Both the position numbers and the translations under genes were made by a program. A stretch of 62,411 nucleotides of DNA from contig CAKSSJ010000011.1 of the NCBI GenBank assembly GCA_934488615.1, positions 1 to 62,411 of the forward strand, written 5' to 3'. Shown here piece by piece: positions 36,949 to 45,167 of this stretch; positions within the stretch are counted from its first letter, which is position 1; every line of letters starts with the position of its first letter. This DNA is from an uncultured Eubacteriales bacterium. GTDB taxonomy: Bacteria > Bacillota > Clostridia > Oscillospirales > Acutalibacteraceae. A model generated the notes under the pieces. That model was not told the DNA's origin and made no database searches. It saw nothing but the letters and a program-made list of their open reading frames with translations.

Positions 36949-38961
36949 TTGGCAATAGAAAAAATGAAGCTCGTCAGGACTTACGGTCTTATTGATCACC
37001 TGGATGAGTTTATAACTTCCTGCTGTATCAGCGGTGACTTTCATCCCGAAAATGCGATGAACTTCATCTCGGATTCACTCGGATTCGTTCCGCTGAACGA
37101 GGAAAACCCTTATTCCTCTTCTATTCAGAAGATAGAAGAAATTGCTTCAATCGCAGGCGTCACGCTCAAGGATACCTTTAAGGGCGATGAGATCATAGTC
37201 GATTCAAACGAATTTGACTATATCGACACCCTCAAGGAGAAGCTTTCGGAAAGCTTTGCGAAAAGAACCGAGATTTCCGACAGGCTCAACGAGGTTGAGG
37301 CATCAATCGAGCAGTTTAACCATTTTATCGGAATTGATGTTCCTATCGAGGAGCTTCTCTCATGCGAATTTCTTAAGGTTCGCTTCGGCAGTATTCCCAA
37401 GGACTGCTACCCCAAGCTCAAGGCATATGAAAGCAACAAGCTTTTCGTTTTTCTTGAATCTTCCGTTGACGAAACGAGCCACTGGGGAATCTATTCCGCT
37501 CCGAGGACGGAGATAGACGAGGTTGACAGAATCTTCGCTTCGCTCTATTTCGACAGAATTCACATTCCGTTCTCAACGGGCACACCTAAGGAAATTCTCG
37601 CAAAGCTCAGCGCCGAGAAAGAAAAGCTCACAACGGAGCTTAACAAGATTGACACGGAGATTGCGGACTTCTGGGCTGAGAATTCCGAGCGCTGCGAGCA
37701 GGTTCATGCTTACCTTGAGGTTGCAAGCCTTGCCTTTGATCTCAGGCGCTATGCGGCAAAGGATTCGGATTCCGACTATTTCATATATGTCGGCTGGGTT
37801 CCGAAGTCAAGCTATAAATGGTTCAAAAACAAGATCGAGCAGATCGACGGCGTAACCTTTGAGGACGCAGATCCCGAGCAGGAAAAGCGAAGCAGCCCTC
37901 CCGTCAAGCTCAGAAACAAAAAGCCGTTCCGTCCGTTTGAGATGTTCGTTGAGATGTACGGTCTCCCCTCCTACGGCGGAGTTGATATCACACCCTTTGT
38001 TGCGATCACCTATTCCCTGCTTTTCGGCATCATGTTTGCCGATCTGGGTCAGGGACTTGTGCTTGCTATCGGCGGATATCTTGTCTATAAGCTAAAGGGC
38101 GCAAAGCTCGCGAAGATACTTGTTCCCTGCGGTATGAGCTCGGCATTCTTCGGACTGCTTGTCGGCTCGGTATTCGGCTATGAGGAGCTTCTTGATCCGC
38201 TCTATCATGCGATCGGACTTTCCGGCAAGCCGCTTTCGGTCATGGATTCCATAAATACCGTGCTGATACTTGCAATCGGCATCGGTGTTGCGCTGGTTAT
38301 CGTTTCAATGGGTCTGAACGTTTTCTGCTCGCTGAAGAATAAAAAGCTCGGCGAAGCGCTGTTCAGCACCAACGGCATTGTCGGCATTATCCTTTATGCA
38401 ACGCTCGTATGCGCGGTAGTCGGCTTCATGTCGGGCAAGACAGTGCTCCCGACAGGCATTACGGTCATAGTTGCGGTAGTTTGCTTACTGCTTCTCTTCT
38501 TCCAGGAAATTCTCATCGGAATGGTGGACAAGAAGGAAAACTACATGCCCGAAAAATGGTCGGACTACATCATGCAGAACTTCTTCGAGGTTATCGAATA
38601 TATCCTTACCTATTTCAGCAACACCGTTTCCTTCCTCAGAGTCGGCGCATTCGTTCTTGTTCACGCAGGCATGATGATGGTTTTCTCATCGCTTGCAGGC
38701 GACGAATATTCGGTCGGCGGTATCATCTCGATGATATTCGGCAACGTTATCGTTATTGCTCTTGAGGGACTTCTTACGGGTATTCAGGTATTGAGACTTG
38801 AATTCTACGAGATGTTCAGCCGATTCTACGCAGGCGACGGCAAGCCGTTCAACAGCGTCGGCACAAGGAAAAACAAAAGTGTATTTTTCAGTATCAAAAA
38901 TGTTTTCAAGCCCTCAAAGCCCGAGGACAACGAAAACGTTGTTATAACAGTTAAAAAATAA
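36949..38961 (+). CDS. ntpI: V-type ATPase subunit I (a-type stator), TTG start
   Basis: 670 residues. The N-terminal 350 residues are a coiled-coil-rich cytosolic arm (residues 75-240 with long helices). The C-terminal half has about seven to eight membrane helices, with TPFVAITYSLLFGIMFADLGQGL and TVSFLRVGAFVLVHAGM, typical of subunit I. The latter region holds the conserved Arg that faces the proton- or sodium-binding Glu of the ring. I use TTG at 36949 because TTAGGAGG lies seven bases upstream; the first ATG is 15 bases later and poorly placed. Confidence 0.95.
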   Translation: MAIEKMKLVRTYGLIDHLDEFITSCCISGDFHPENAMNFISDSLGFVPLNEENPYSSSIQKIEEIASIAGVTLKDTFKGDEIIVDSNEFDYIDTLKEKLSESFAKRTEISDRLNEVEASIEQFNHFIGIDVPIEELLSCEFLKVRFGSIPKDCYPKLKAYESNKLFVFLESSVDETSHWGIYSAPRTEIDEVDRIFASLYFDRIHIPFSTGTPKEILAKLSAEKEKLTTELNKIDTEIADFWAENSERCEQVHAYLEVASLAFDLRRYAAKDSDSDYFIYVGWVPKSSYKWFKNKIEQIDGVTFEDADPEQEKRSSPPVKLRNKKPFRPFEMFVEMYGLPSYGGVDITPFVAITYSLLFGIMFADLGQGLVLAIGGYLVYKLKGAKLAKILVPCGMSSAFFGLLVGSVFGYEELLDPLYHAIGLSGKPLSVMDSINTVLILAIGIGVALVIVSMGLNVFCSLKNKKLGEALFSTNGIVGIILYATLVCAVVGFMSGKTVLPTGITVIVAVVCLLLLFFQEILIGMVDKKENYMPEKWSDYIMQNFFEVIEYILTYFSNTVSFLRVGAFVLVHAGMMMVFSSLAGDEYSVGGIISMIFGNVIVIALEGLLTGIQVLRLEFYEMFSRFYAGDGKPFNSVGTRKNKSVFFSIKNVFKPSKPEDNENVVITVKK

Positions 38962-38979
38962 TTTTCGGAGGTAATAACC

Positions 38980-39453
38980 ATGTCATTGTTTTATGTTCTT
39001 ATCGCAGTTCTCCCCATCGCCGCTCTCACGGCACTTTTTGCATATTCCTTCAACCGCAAGTCCAAGGGCATTTCGGGCAAAAAGGTAATAGCAAGAAACC
39101 TTATCGCTTTTGCTGTAATCGCCATCACCGTTTGCGCCGTTACATTCTCCGTATCGGCTGCCAATGAGGACAAAACAGGCGAGGTCGCAACAACCTCTCA
39201 GAGTGAGGAAGCAACGGCAACAGCATCAAGCTCAGATAACGGCAAGGGTCTCGGACTTCTCGCAGCCGCTATCGTTACAGGCCTCTCGGGCGTCGGCGGC
39301 GGTATCGCCGTTGCGGCAGGCGCTCCTGCTGCTATCGCGGCAACCAGCGAGGATGCCAAGGCATTCGGTAAAGCTCTTATCTTCGTTGCCCTCGGTGAAT
39401 CAATCGCCCTTTACGGCGTTGTTATTTCAATTCTTATCCTCAATAAGGTCTAA
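38980..39453 (+). CDS. ntpK: V-type ATPase subunit K (c-ring), unusual N-terminal half
   Basis: 157 residues. The C-terminal half (residues 89-157) is a normal ring hairpin: GLGLLAAAIVTGLSGVGGG, then FVALGESIALYG with the ion-binding E140. The N-terminal half has two helices (6-24 and 37-60), but its second helix ends FSVSAANED like a signal peptide. A Ser/Thr/Glu-rich linker of about 28 residues (62-89) then follows, and no Glu sits in the first hairpin. The ring is therefore a four-helix type with one ion site per subunit. The start follows CGGAGGTAATAACC. Confidence 0.9.
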   Translation: MSLFYVLIAVLPIAALTALFAYSFNRKSKGISGKKVIARNLIAFAVIAITVCAVTFSVSAANEDKTGEVATTSQSEEATATASSSDNGKGLGLLAAAIVTGLSGVGGGIAVAAGAPAAIAATSEDAKAFGKALIFVALGESIALYGVVISILILNKV

Positions 39454-39462
39454 GGTGATATC

Positions 39463-39768
39463 ATGCGCCTTTATCTGATTTGTGACAACGAGGATACCGC
39501 CCTCGGTCTGCGCCTTGCAGGCATTGAGGGCACGGTAACCGAAAGCAAGGATGAGGTAGCGGAGCTTTTGGAAAAGGCGGCGCAGGATTCGGGAATCGGC
39601 ATAATTCTCATAAATCAGTCGCTCGCCGACCTTTGCCGTGACGAGATCGGCATGTTCCGCAGGAGCCGTTCGCTTCCGCTGATTACCGAGATCCCCGACA
39701 GAAACTCGGACGGTACAAGCAATTCTATTGCCGACTATGTGAGCGAAGCAATCGGAATCAGAATCTAA
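39463..39768 (+). CDS. ntpG: V-type ATPase subunit F
   Basis: 101 residues in a Rossmann-like fold: MRLYLICDNEDTALGLRLAG, then GIILINQSLADLCRDEIGMFRRS and LPLITEIPD. These match subunit F (NtpG/AtpF), which binds the central stalk near subunit D. The start at 39463 is 9 bases after the K stop, with AAGGTGAT overlapping the K stop codon. Confidence 0.92.
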   Translation: MRLYLICDNEDTALGLRLAGIEGTVTESKDEVAELLEKAAQDSGIGIILINQSLADLCRDEIGMFRRSRSLPLITEIPDRNSDGTSNSIADYVSEAIGIRI

Positions 39769-39821
39769 GCAACCGCTGAATAAATGCATAATTACCGAAG
39801 CTCCAATAAGGAGGAATGAAT

Positions 39822-40409
39822 TTGAACAGCAATACAAGCAAAACGGAACGTTTTCTTAAAGCGATAAATCAGGACGCAGACGCACGCTGTGATAAAATCA
39901 GGAGGGACGTTGACGCTTATGTTGAGGGCGAGCTGAAAAAGACACGCCGCCTTGCACGTCAAAATGTCCGCCCTGTCAGAAGCAGTGAATTTGACCGTCT
40001 TAACGAGGAGATCAACACCGAGCTTTCCGAATCGGAAACCAAGGAAATCGAAAAGCTCGTTGAGCGCCGCGACGAGATAACCGAAAAGGTTTTCTCCCGT
40101 GCAGGCGAAAAGATAGAAGCGTTCGTTAAAAGTGAAAAATATCATGATTTTATATTAAAAAGCGTGGCTGACATCAGATCGGCGATCGGCGAGAATTGCG
40201 TTATCATTCTCCGCCCTGCCGACAAGGACCTTGAGACTGAAATAAAAGCACTCGGCAGCGATGTCAGATATGATGAATTTATAAAGCTCGGCGGCTGTAA
40301 GGGAGAGAATCCCGAAACCGCAATGACTGCCGACGACACGCTTGACGCAAGGCTTGAGGCTCAGAAGCAGGAATTCTACGGCCGCTCAGGCTTATCCTTA
40401 TCTCTTTGA
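39822..40409 (+). CDS. ntpE: V-type ATPase subunit E
   Basis: About 195 residues. The N-terminal 100 are a long charged helix (FLKAINQDADARCDKIRRDV and later REVERRDEITEKVFSRAGEK-type segments), and the C-terminal 90 form a globular domain (VIILRPADKDLETEIKALGS). This is the peripheral stalk subunit that pairs with G/H. Start choice: TTG at 39822 lies seven bases after GGAGG, while the ATG at 39816 is only one base from it. The gene overlaps the coupled translation zone of subunit A. Confidence 0.88.
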   Translation: MNSNTSKTERFLKAINQDADARCDKIRRDVDAYVEGELKKTRRLARQNVRPVRSSEFDRLNEEINTELSESETKEIEKLVERRDEITEKVFSRAGEKIEAFVKSEKYHDFILKSVADIRSAIGENCVIILRPADKDLETEIKALGSDVRYDEFIKLGGCKGENPETAMTADDTLDARLEAQKQEFYGRSGLSLSL

Positions 40410-40426
40410 CAGAAGGAGCAAACACA

Positions 40427-42193
40427 ATGGAAAATGTCATATATTCAATAAACGGTCCTGTTGTTTCTGTTAAGGGAAAAACCGACCTGCAAATGACCGA
40501 AATGGTCTATGTCGGCAACCAACGTCTTATCGGCGAGGTTATCAAGATCGACAGCGGCAAAACCGTTATTCAGGTCTACGAAGAGACCTCAGGACTGAAG
40601 CCCGGAGATCCGATATATCCGACAGGCTCTCCCCTTTGCATCACTCTCGGTCCGGGAATCCTCAGCAATATTTTTGACGGAATCGAAAATCCTCTTAACG
40701 ATATCGCCGAGAAATCAGGCTCATTTATTCCGAGAGGACTGCACCCGTCGCCGCTCAACGAAGAGACTGAGTGGGACGTTACGATTACAGTCAAAAATGG
40801 CGACATGCTCAAGGGCGGCGACGTTTACGCAACAACGCCAGAGAAGGCTCTCGTCCATAAAATAATGGTACCTCCCGAGCTCAGCGGCGAGGTGGTTGAC
40901 GTTAAGCCGAACGGCAAATACAGGGTCAACGACACTGTAATAACATTAAAGGACGGGCGCAACAAGCTCCATGAGCTTACCCTCTGCCGCAAGTGGCCCA
41001 TCAGAACGCCGAGACCGATCGCAAAAAGACTTCCTCCCGAGAAGCCGCTTATCACGGGTCAGCGTGTAATTGATACGCTGTTCCCGCTTGCAAAGGGCGG
41101 CGCCGCCGCTATCCCCGGCGGATTTGGAACAGGAAAAACAATGACTCAGCATCAGCTCGCCAAGTGGTGCGACGCTGATATCATAATTTACGTCGGCTGC
41201 GGCGAGCGCGGAAACGAAATGACGCAGGCTCTTAAGGAATTCGGCGAGATCACCGACCCGAAATCGGGCAGACCCCTCACCGACCGCACCGTGCTCATCG
41301 CAAACACATCGAATATGCCCGTTGCCGCGCGTGAGGCTTCAATATACACAGGTATCACGATAGCCGAGTATTACCGCGACATGGGCTACCACACCGCGAT
41401 GATGGCTGACTCGACCTCACGCTGGGCTGAGGCTCTGCGTGAGATAAGCGGCCGACTTGAGGAAATGCCCGCAGACGAGGGCTTCCCTGCTTACCTGCCG
41501 TCAAGGCTTTCCGAATTCTATGAGCGCGCAGGCTACGTTGAAACGCTCAACGGACAGGACGGCTCAATTTCCGTTATCGGTGCGGTTTCTCCGCAGGGTT
41601 CGGACTTCTCCGAGCCTGTCACCCAGAACACAAAGCGTTTCACCCGTTGCTTCTGGGCGCTCGACAAGTCCCTCGCTTACGCGCGTCACTACCCCGCTAT
41701 CAACTGGAACGACAGCTACAGCGAATATCTCAACGAGCTTGCACCGTGGTACAACAAGAATGTAGGCTCCGATTTCACCGCCTGCCGCAATGAAATTGCC
41801 GCACTGCTCGCCGAGGAAACAAGCCTTATGGAAATCGTAAAGCTCATCGGCTCGGACGTTCTTCCCGACGATCAGAAGCTTATCATTGAGGTTGCGCGAG
41901 TTATCCGCGTCGGATTCCTTCAGCAGAACGCTTTCCACAAGGACGACACATATGTTTCGCTTGAAAAGCAGCTCAAGATGATGCAGATTATCCTTTACCT
42001 TTATCACAGGAGCAATGAAATCGTCGCTCTCAAGATTCCTCTTTCAAAGGTAACGGAGCTTAAATTATTTGACAAACTCGTTCAGATGAAATATGATATA
42101 CCTAACGACAGGCTTGACATGTTTGACGATTACTATAAGGAAATCGACGCGGCTCTTGCCACTGTCACTTCAAAGGAGGCGACCGCAAAATGA
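40427..42193 (+). CDS. ntpA: V-type ATPase catalytic subunit A
   Basis: 588 residues. The Walker A loop PGGFGTGKTMTQ is followed by the V-type insertion region, CGERGNEMTQAL, and DSTSRWAEALREISGRLEE; these are the usual catalytic A-subunit hallmarks. It hydrolyses or makes ATP in the headpiece with subunit B. ATG at 40427 follows AAGGAGC; an upstream TTG overlaps the subunit E stop and lacks a site. The subunit B start overlaps the stop codon by four bases (ATGA). Confidence 0.98.
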   Translation: MENVIYSINGPVVSVKGKTDLQMTEMVYVGNQRLIGEVIKIDSGKTVIQVYEETSGLKPGDPIYPTGSPLCITLGPGILSNIFDGIENPLNDIAEKSGSFIPRGLHPSPLNEETEWDVTITVKNGDMLKGGDVYATTPEKALVHKIMVPPELSGEVVDVKPNGKYRVNDTVITLKDGRNKLHELTLCRKWPIRTPRPIAKRLPPEKPLITGQRVIDTLFPLAKGGAAAIPGGFGTGKTMTQHQLAKWCDADIIIYVGCGERGNEMTQALKEFGEITDPKSGRPLTDRTVLIANTSNMPVAAREASIYTGITIAEYYRDMGYHTAMMADSTSRWAEALREISGRLEEMPADEGFPAYLPSRLSEFYERAGYVETLNGQDGSISVIGAVSPQGSDFSEPVTQNTKRFTRCFWALDKSLAYARHYPAINWNDSYSEYLNELAPWYNKNVGSDFTACRNEIAALLAEETSLMEIVKLIGSDVLPDDQKLIIEVARVIRVGFLQQNAFHKDDTYVSLEKQLKMMQIILYLYHRSNEIVALKIPLSKVTELKLFDKLVQMKYDIPNDRLDMFDDYYKEIDAALATVTSKEATAK

Positions 42194-43560
42194 TTATCGA
42201 ACACATCGGTTTAAGTCAGATAAACGGTTCGCTTATCGTTCTTGACAACATCAAGGACGCTTCCTACGATGAAATGGTTGAGCTTCGCCTTGAGGACGGC
42301 TCATCAAGAACCGGCCGTATAGTTGAAATAGAAGGCGAAAAGGTCGTTATCCAGGTGTTTGAGGGCACAAAGGGTCTTTCGCTCGTAAACACCAAGACGA
42401 GAATGACGGGTCACCCGATTGAATTGAGCCTCTCCCCCGAAATCGTCGGCAGAGTTTTTGACGGACTCGGCAGACCTATCGACGGACTCGGCGAGGTTTA
42501 CCCTGTTGAGAAGCGTGACGTCAACTCGTCGCCCATCAACCCCGTTTCAAGAGTTTATCCCAAGAACTATATCAACACGGGCATTTCCTCGATCGACGCG
42601 CTTATGACGCTGATCAGAGGTCAGAAGCTGCCCATCTTCTCGGGCTCGGGCATGAAGCACAATGAGCTTGCTGTTCAGATCGTCCGTCAGGCTTCGATCT
42701 CCGACAGCGAGGATTTCGCAATCGTTTTCGCCGCGATGGGCGTTAAAAACGACGTTGCGAGCTACTTCCGCTCATCGTTTGAAAAGGCGAACGTTATGCA
42801 CAAGGTCGTAATGTTCCTGAACCTTTCAAACGACCCGATCGTTGAAAGAATCATCACTCCCCGATGCGCTCTGACCGCCGCAGAATACCTTGCTTTCACG
42901 CTCGAAAAGAACGTGCTTGTTATTCTGACGGATATGACGTCATACGCGGAGGCAGTCCGTGAATTCAGCTCGTCAAAGGGCGAGATCCCTGCAAGAAAGG
43001 GCTTCCCGGGCTATCTTTATTCCGACTTTGCGTCGCTCTATGAGCGTGCGGGAATCATTGAGGGCTCAAAGGGCTCTCTTACTCAGATCCCTATTCTCAC
43101 CATGCCGAATGACGATATCACCCACCCTATCCCCGATCTTACGGGCTACATCACCGAGGGTCAGATCGTTCTCGACCGCGAGCTTGATTCAAAAGGAATC
43201 TATCCGCCGATCGGAATTCTTCCGTCGCTGTCACGTCTTATGAAGGACGGCATCGGCGAGGGCTTCACCCGTGAGGATCACAGCATACTTGCCAACCAGC
43301 TTTTCTCGTCCTATGCAAAGGTTCAGGACGCAAAGAGCCTTGCAAGCGTTATCGGCGAGGATGAGCTTTCCGCTTCGGATAAGCGCCTTTTGCAGTTCGG
43401 CAAGGACTTTGAAGCAAGATTTATCACTCAGTCGCCGTATGAAAACCGCTCGATTCAGAAAACGCTCGATCTCGGCTGGGAGCTTCTTTCCGAGCTTCCC
43501 CGTGAGGACCTCGACCGTGTTGACGACAAGACGATCGAGAAGTATTATAAGGGTAAATAA
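42190..43560 (+). CDS. ntpB: V-type ATPase regulatory subunit B
   Basis: 456 residues. It has the nucleotide-fold of the family, but the P-loop is the degenerate FSGSGMKHNELA, as expected for the non-catalytic B subunit. VFAAMGVKNDVASYFRSS, LTDMTSYAEAVREFSSSKGE and the C-terminal helical domain are typical. It alternates with A in the hexameric head. The gene begins with ATG overlapping the A stop. After its stop comes almost 400 bases of repeat DNA before subunit D. Confidence 0.97.
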   Translation: MIIEHIGLSQINGSLIVLDNIKDASYDEMVELRLEDGSSRTGRIVEIEGEKVVIQVFEGTKGLSLVNTKTRMTGHPIELSLSPEIVGRVFDGLGRPIDGLGEVYPVEKRDVNSSPINPVSRVYPKNYINTGISSIDALMTLIRGQKLPIFSGSGMKHNELAVQIVRQASISDSEDFAIVFAAMGVKNDVASYFRSSFEKANVMHKVVMFLNLSNDPIVERIITPRCALTAAEYLAFTLEKNVLVILTDMTSYAEAVREFSSSKGEIPARKGFPGYLYSDFASLYERAGIIEGSKGSLTQIPILTMPNDDITHPIPDLTGYITEGQIVLDRELDSKGIYPPIGILPSLSRLMKDGIGEGFTREDHSILANQLFSSYAKVQDAKSLASVIGEDELSASDKRLLQFGKDFEARFITQSPYENRSIQKTLDLGWELLSELPREDLDRVDDKTIEKYYKGK

Positions 43561-43614
43561 TTTGTTGGCACCCCCTTTAGGGTAGCACGATGTTCAATAA
43601 TATTTTCTGCTGAA

Positions 43615-43864
43615 ATTATGACAGCCTTCCCCTTGAGGGTAGCGCTTGCGGTGGCGGGGATTTAAAATACTCTTAACCCCTCCGTTTCGCTCCGCTCAAC
43701 ACCTCCCCTAAAGGGGCGGCAAGAAAAAGTCTGCACAAACCTCTCGGCGCCCCTGTAGGGTAGCGAAGTGTCGGCGCGGTAGTGAATGACAGTTCGGTGG
43801 ACTGTCAGAGCCGCGACGTGACCGAGCCGCAGCGAGACGCTGGCGGCGTAGCCGACTGAGGGGT
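43615..43864 (+). repeat. Dispersed structured repeat, copy 4, inside the V-ATPase operon
   Basis: A block with CTTGCGGTGGCGGGG and CCTCCCCTAAAGGGGCGGC (43615-43720) precedes the 120-bp core at 43746-43864. The core inverted repeat is GACAGTTC-GGT-GGACTGTC; the T forms a G-U pair in RNA. It lies between subunits B and D. I see no gene in 43561-43956. Confidence 0.85.
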
Positions 43865-43956
43865 TTTATAAATAGTCTGATGAAAATTGAATTAACCCTC
43901 CCGACTTCGGCGTAACCCCACCAAAATCGACTAACTCTACGAAAGGAGAACAGCTA

Positions 43957-44568
43957 ATGAGTTCAAAGGTTTTTCCGACCAAAAATAACCTCATTGCCAC
44001 AAAGAAATCGTTGGAGCTTGCGAAGCTCGGCTATGACCTCATGGACAGGAAGAGAAACATTCTCATCCGTGAGATCATGGCGATGAGCGAAAAGGCATCG
44101 ACCATTCAGAATGAGATCAACACCGCTTATTCCAAGGCATACTACGCTCTTGAGCAGGCGCAGATATCGCTCGGCAGCTGTTCCTCATTTGCCGAATGTA
44201 TTCCCGTTGACAACGGTCTCAGCATGACGGTACGCAGTGTTATGGGCGTTGAACTGCCGCAGATCACGCTCGATGAGCGAAGCAGATATTTTTACTACGG
44301 TCTTAATGCAAGCAATTCTCTGCTTGACGAGGCATATATTAACTTTGAAGAGGTCAAGAGGCTGACGGTTCGGCTGGCTGAAATCGAAAGCAACGTCATG
44401 CGTCTTGCCGACGCGATCAAAAAAACTCAGAAGCGCACAAACGCTCTGAGCAACGTTATGATCCCGAAATTCACATCGACCGTCAAGTTCATCTCCGATG
44501 CACTTGACGAAAAAGAGCGTGAGGACTTCTCAAGGCTCAAGGTCATTAAACGACAGAAAGGAAACTGA
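43957..44568 (+). CDS. ntpD: V-type ATPase subunit D
   Basis: 203 residues, mostly two long helices of the central rotor axle: PTKNNLIATKKSLELAKLGY at the start, and VKRLTVRLAEIESNVMRLADAIKKTQKRTNAL near the end. It is a standard V-ATPase subunit D. The ATG follows AAGGAGAACAGCTA. It is separated from subunit B by a 396-base gap containing a dispersed repeat. A lipoprotein gene starts 2 bases after its stop. Confidence 0.95.
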   Translation: MSSKVFPTKNNLIATKKSLELAKLGYDLMDRKRNILIREIMAMSEKASTIQNEINTAYSKAYYALEQAQISLGSCSSFAECIPVDNGLSMTVRSVMGVELPQITLDERSRYFYYGLNASNSLLDEAYINFEEVKRLTVRLAEIESNVMRLADAIKKTQKRTNALSNVMIPKFTSTVKFISDALDEKEREDFSRLKVIKRQKGN

Positions 44569-44570
44569 TT

Positions 44571-45122
44571 ATGGCAAAAGCAATCAGAACTCTTGCGATC
44601 GTTTCAGCGTTCGCACTCGTAATCTCCTCTTTCAGCGCATGCTCCCTCCCCTTTGGCAACGATGAGCCAACAACGGGCACAACCACCGCGACCCAAGCGC
44701 AGAACGACCCGACCGAACCTGAGACAACGACCGAGAAAGCAGCCGAAGATGCCACGACCGAGGCTCCTGAAAAGGCGGACACGATCAGCGATATCTTCGC
44801 CGATATCAAATCTCTCCCCATCGGCACGGCAGGCTCCTCCGCAAAGGCCGCCGATCTTGCGCTCCGTCTGATCGCGTTTTCAAATTCCGAGCTTGCGGAA
44901 AGCGATACGCTGAGCGACGACATTACGGCGCTCGTCAACACGGTTGCGGACGAGGACGTTTACCCCGAGGCTCTCTATCAGATCAATTCCTATGCGAAGA
45001 AATTCTTCAAGGGCAAGGAGGCGGACGTTGTAGAGATCGCAGGCAGATCCGATTTTCCCCTCGATAAGGAATATTCACAGGAAAAATACCAGAAGGTCTA
45101 TGAGCTTCTGCAGCAAAACTGA
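44571..45122 (+). CDS. Lipoprotein at the end of the V-ATPase operon
   Basis: 183 residues. It has a lipoprotein signal peptide with lipobox SFSAC (Cys at about 24), followed by a Thr/Glu-rich linker of about 45 residues. The remaining 110 residues are predicted helical (SSAKAADLALRLIAFSNSELA, ALYQINSYAKKFFKGKEADV). I recognise no family. The ATG follows AAAGGAAACTGATT and lies 2 bases after subunit D, so it is tightly coupled to the operon. It might assist the ATPase or merely be co-expressed. Confidence 0.75.
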   Translation: MAKAIRTLAIVSAFALVISSFSACSLPFGNDEPTTGTTTATQAQNDPTEPETTTEKAAEDATTEAPEKADTISDIFADIKSLPIGTAGSSAKAADLALRLIAFSNSELAESDTLSDDITALVNTVADEDVYPEALYQINSYAKKFFKGKEADVVEIAGRSDFPLDKEYSQEKYQKVYELLQQN

Positions 45123-45127
45123 ATAAC

Positions 45128-45167
45128 AAAAGGCAGTGATGACAACGCTTCATCACCGCCTTTTTTA
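45128..45167 (+). terminator. Terminator of the V-ATPase operon
   Basis: AAGGCAGTGATGA and TCATCACCGCCTT stem, then TTTTTT. Confidence 0.88.
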
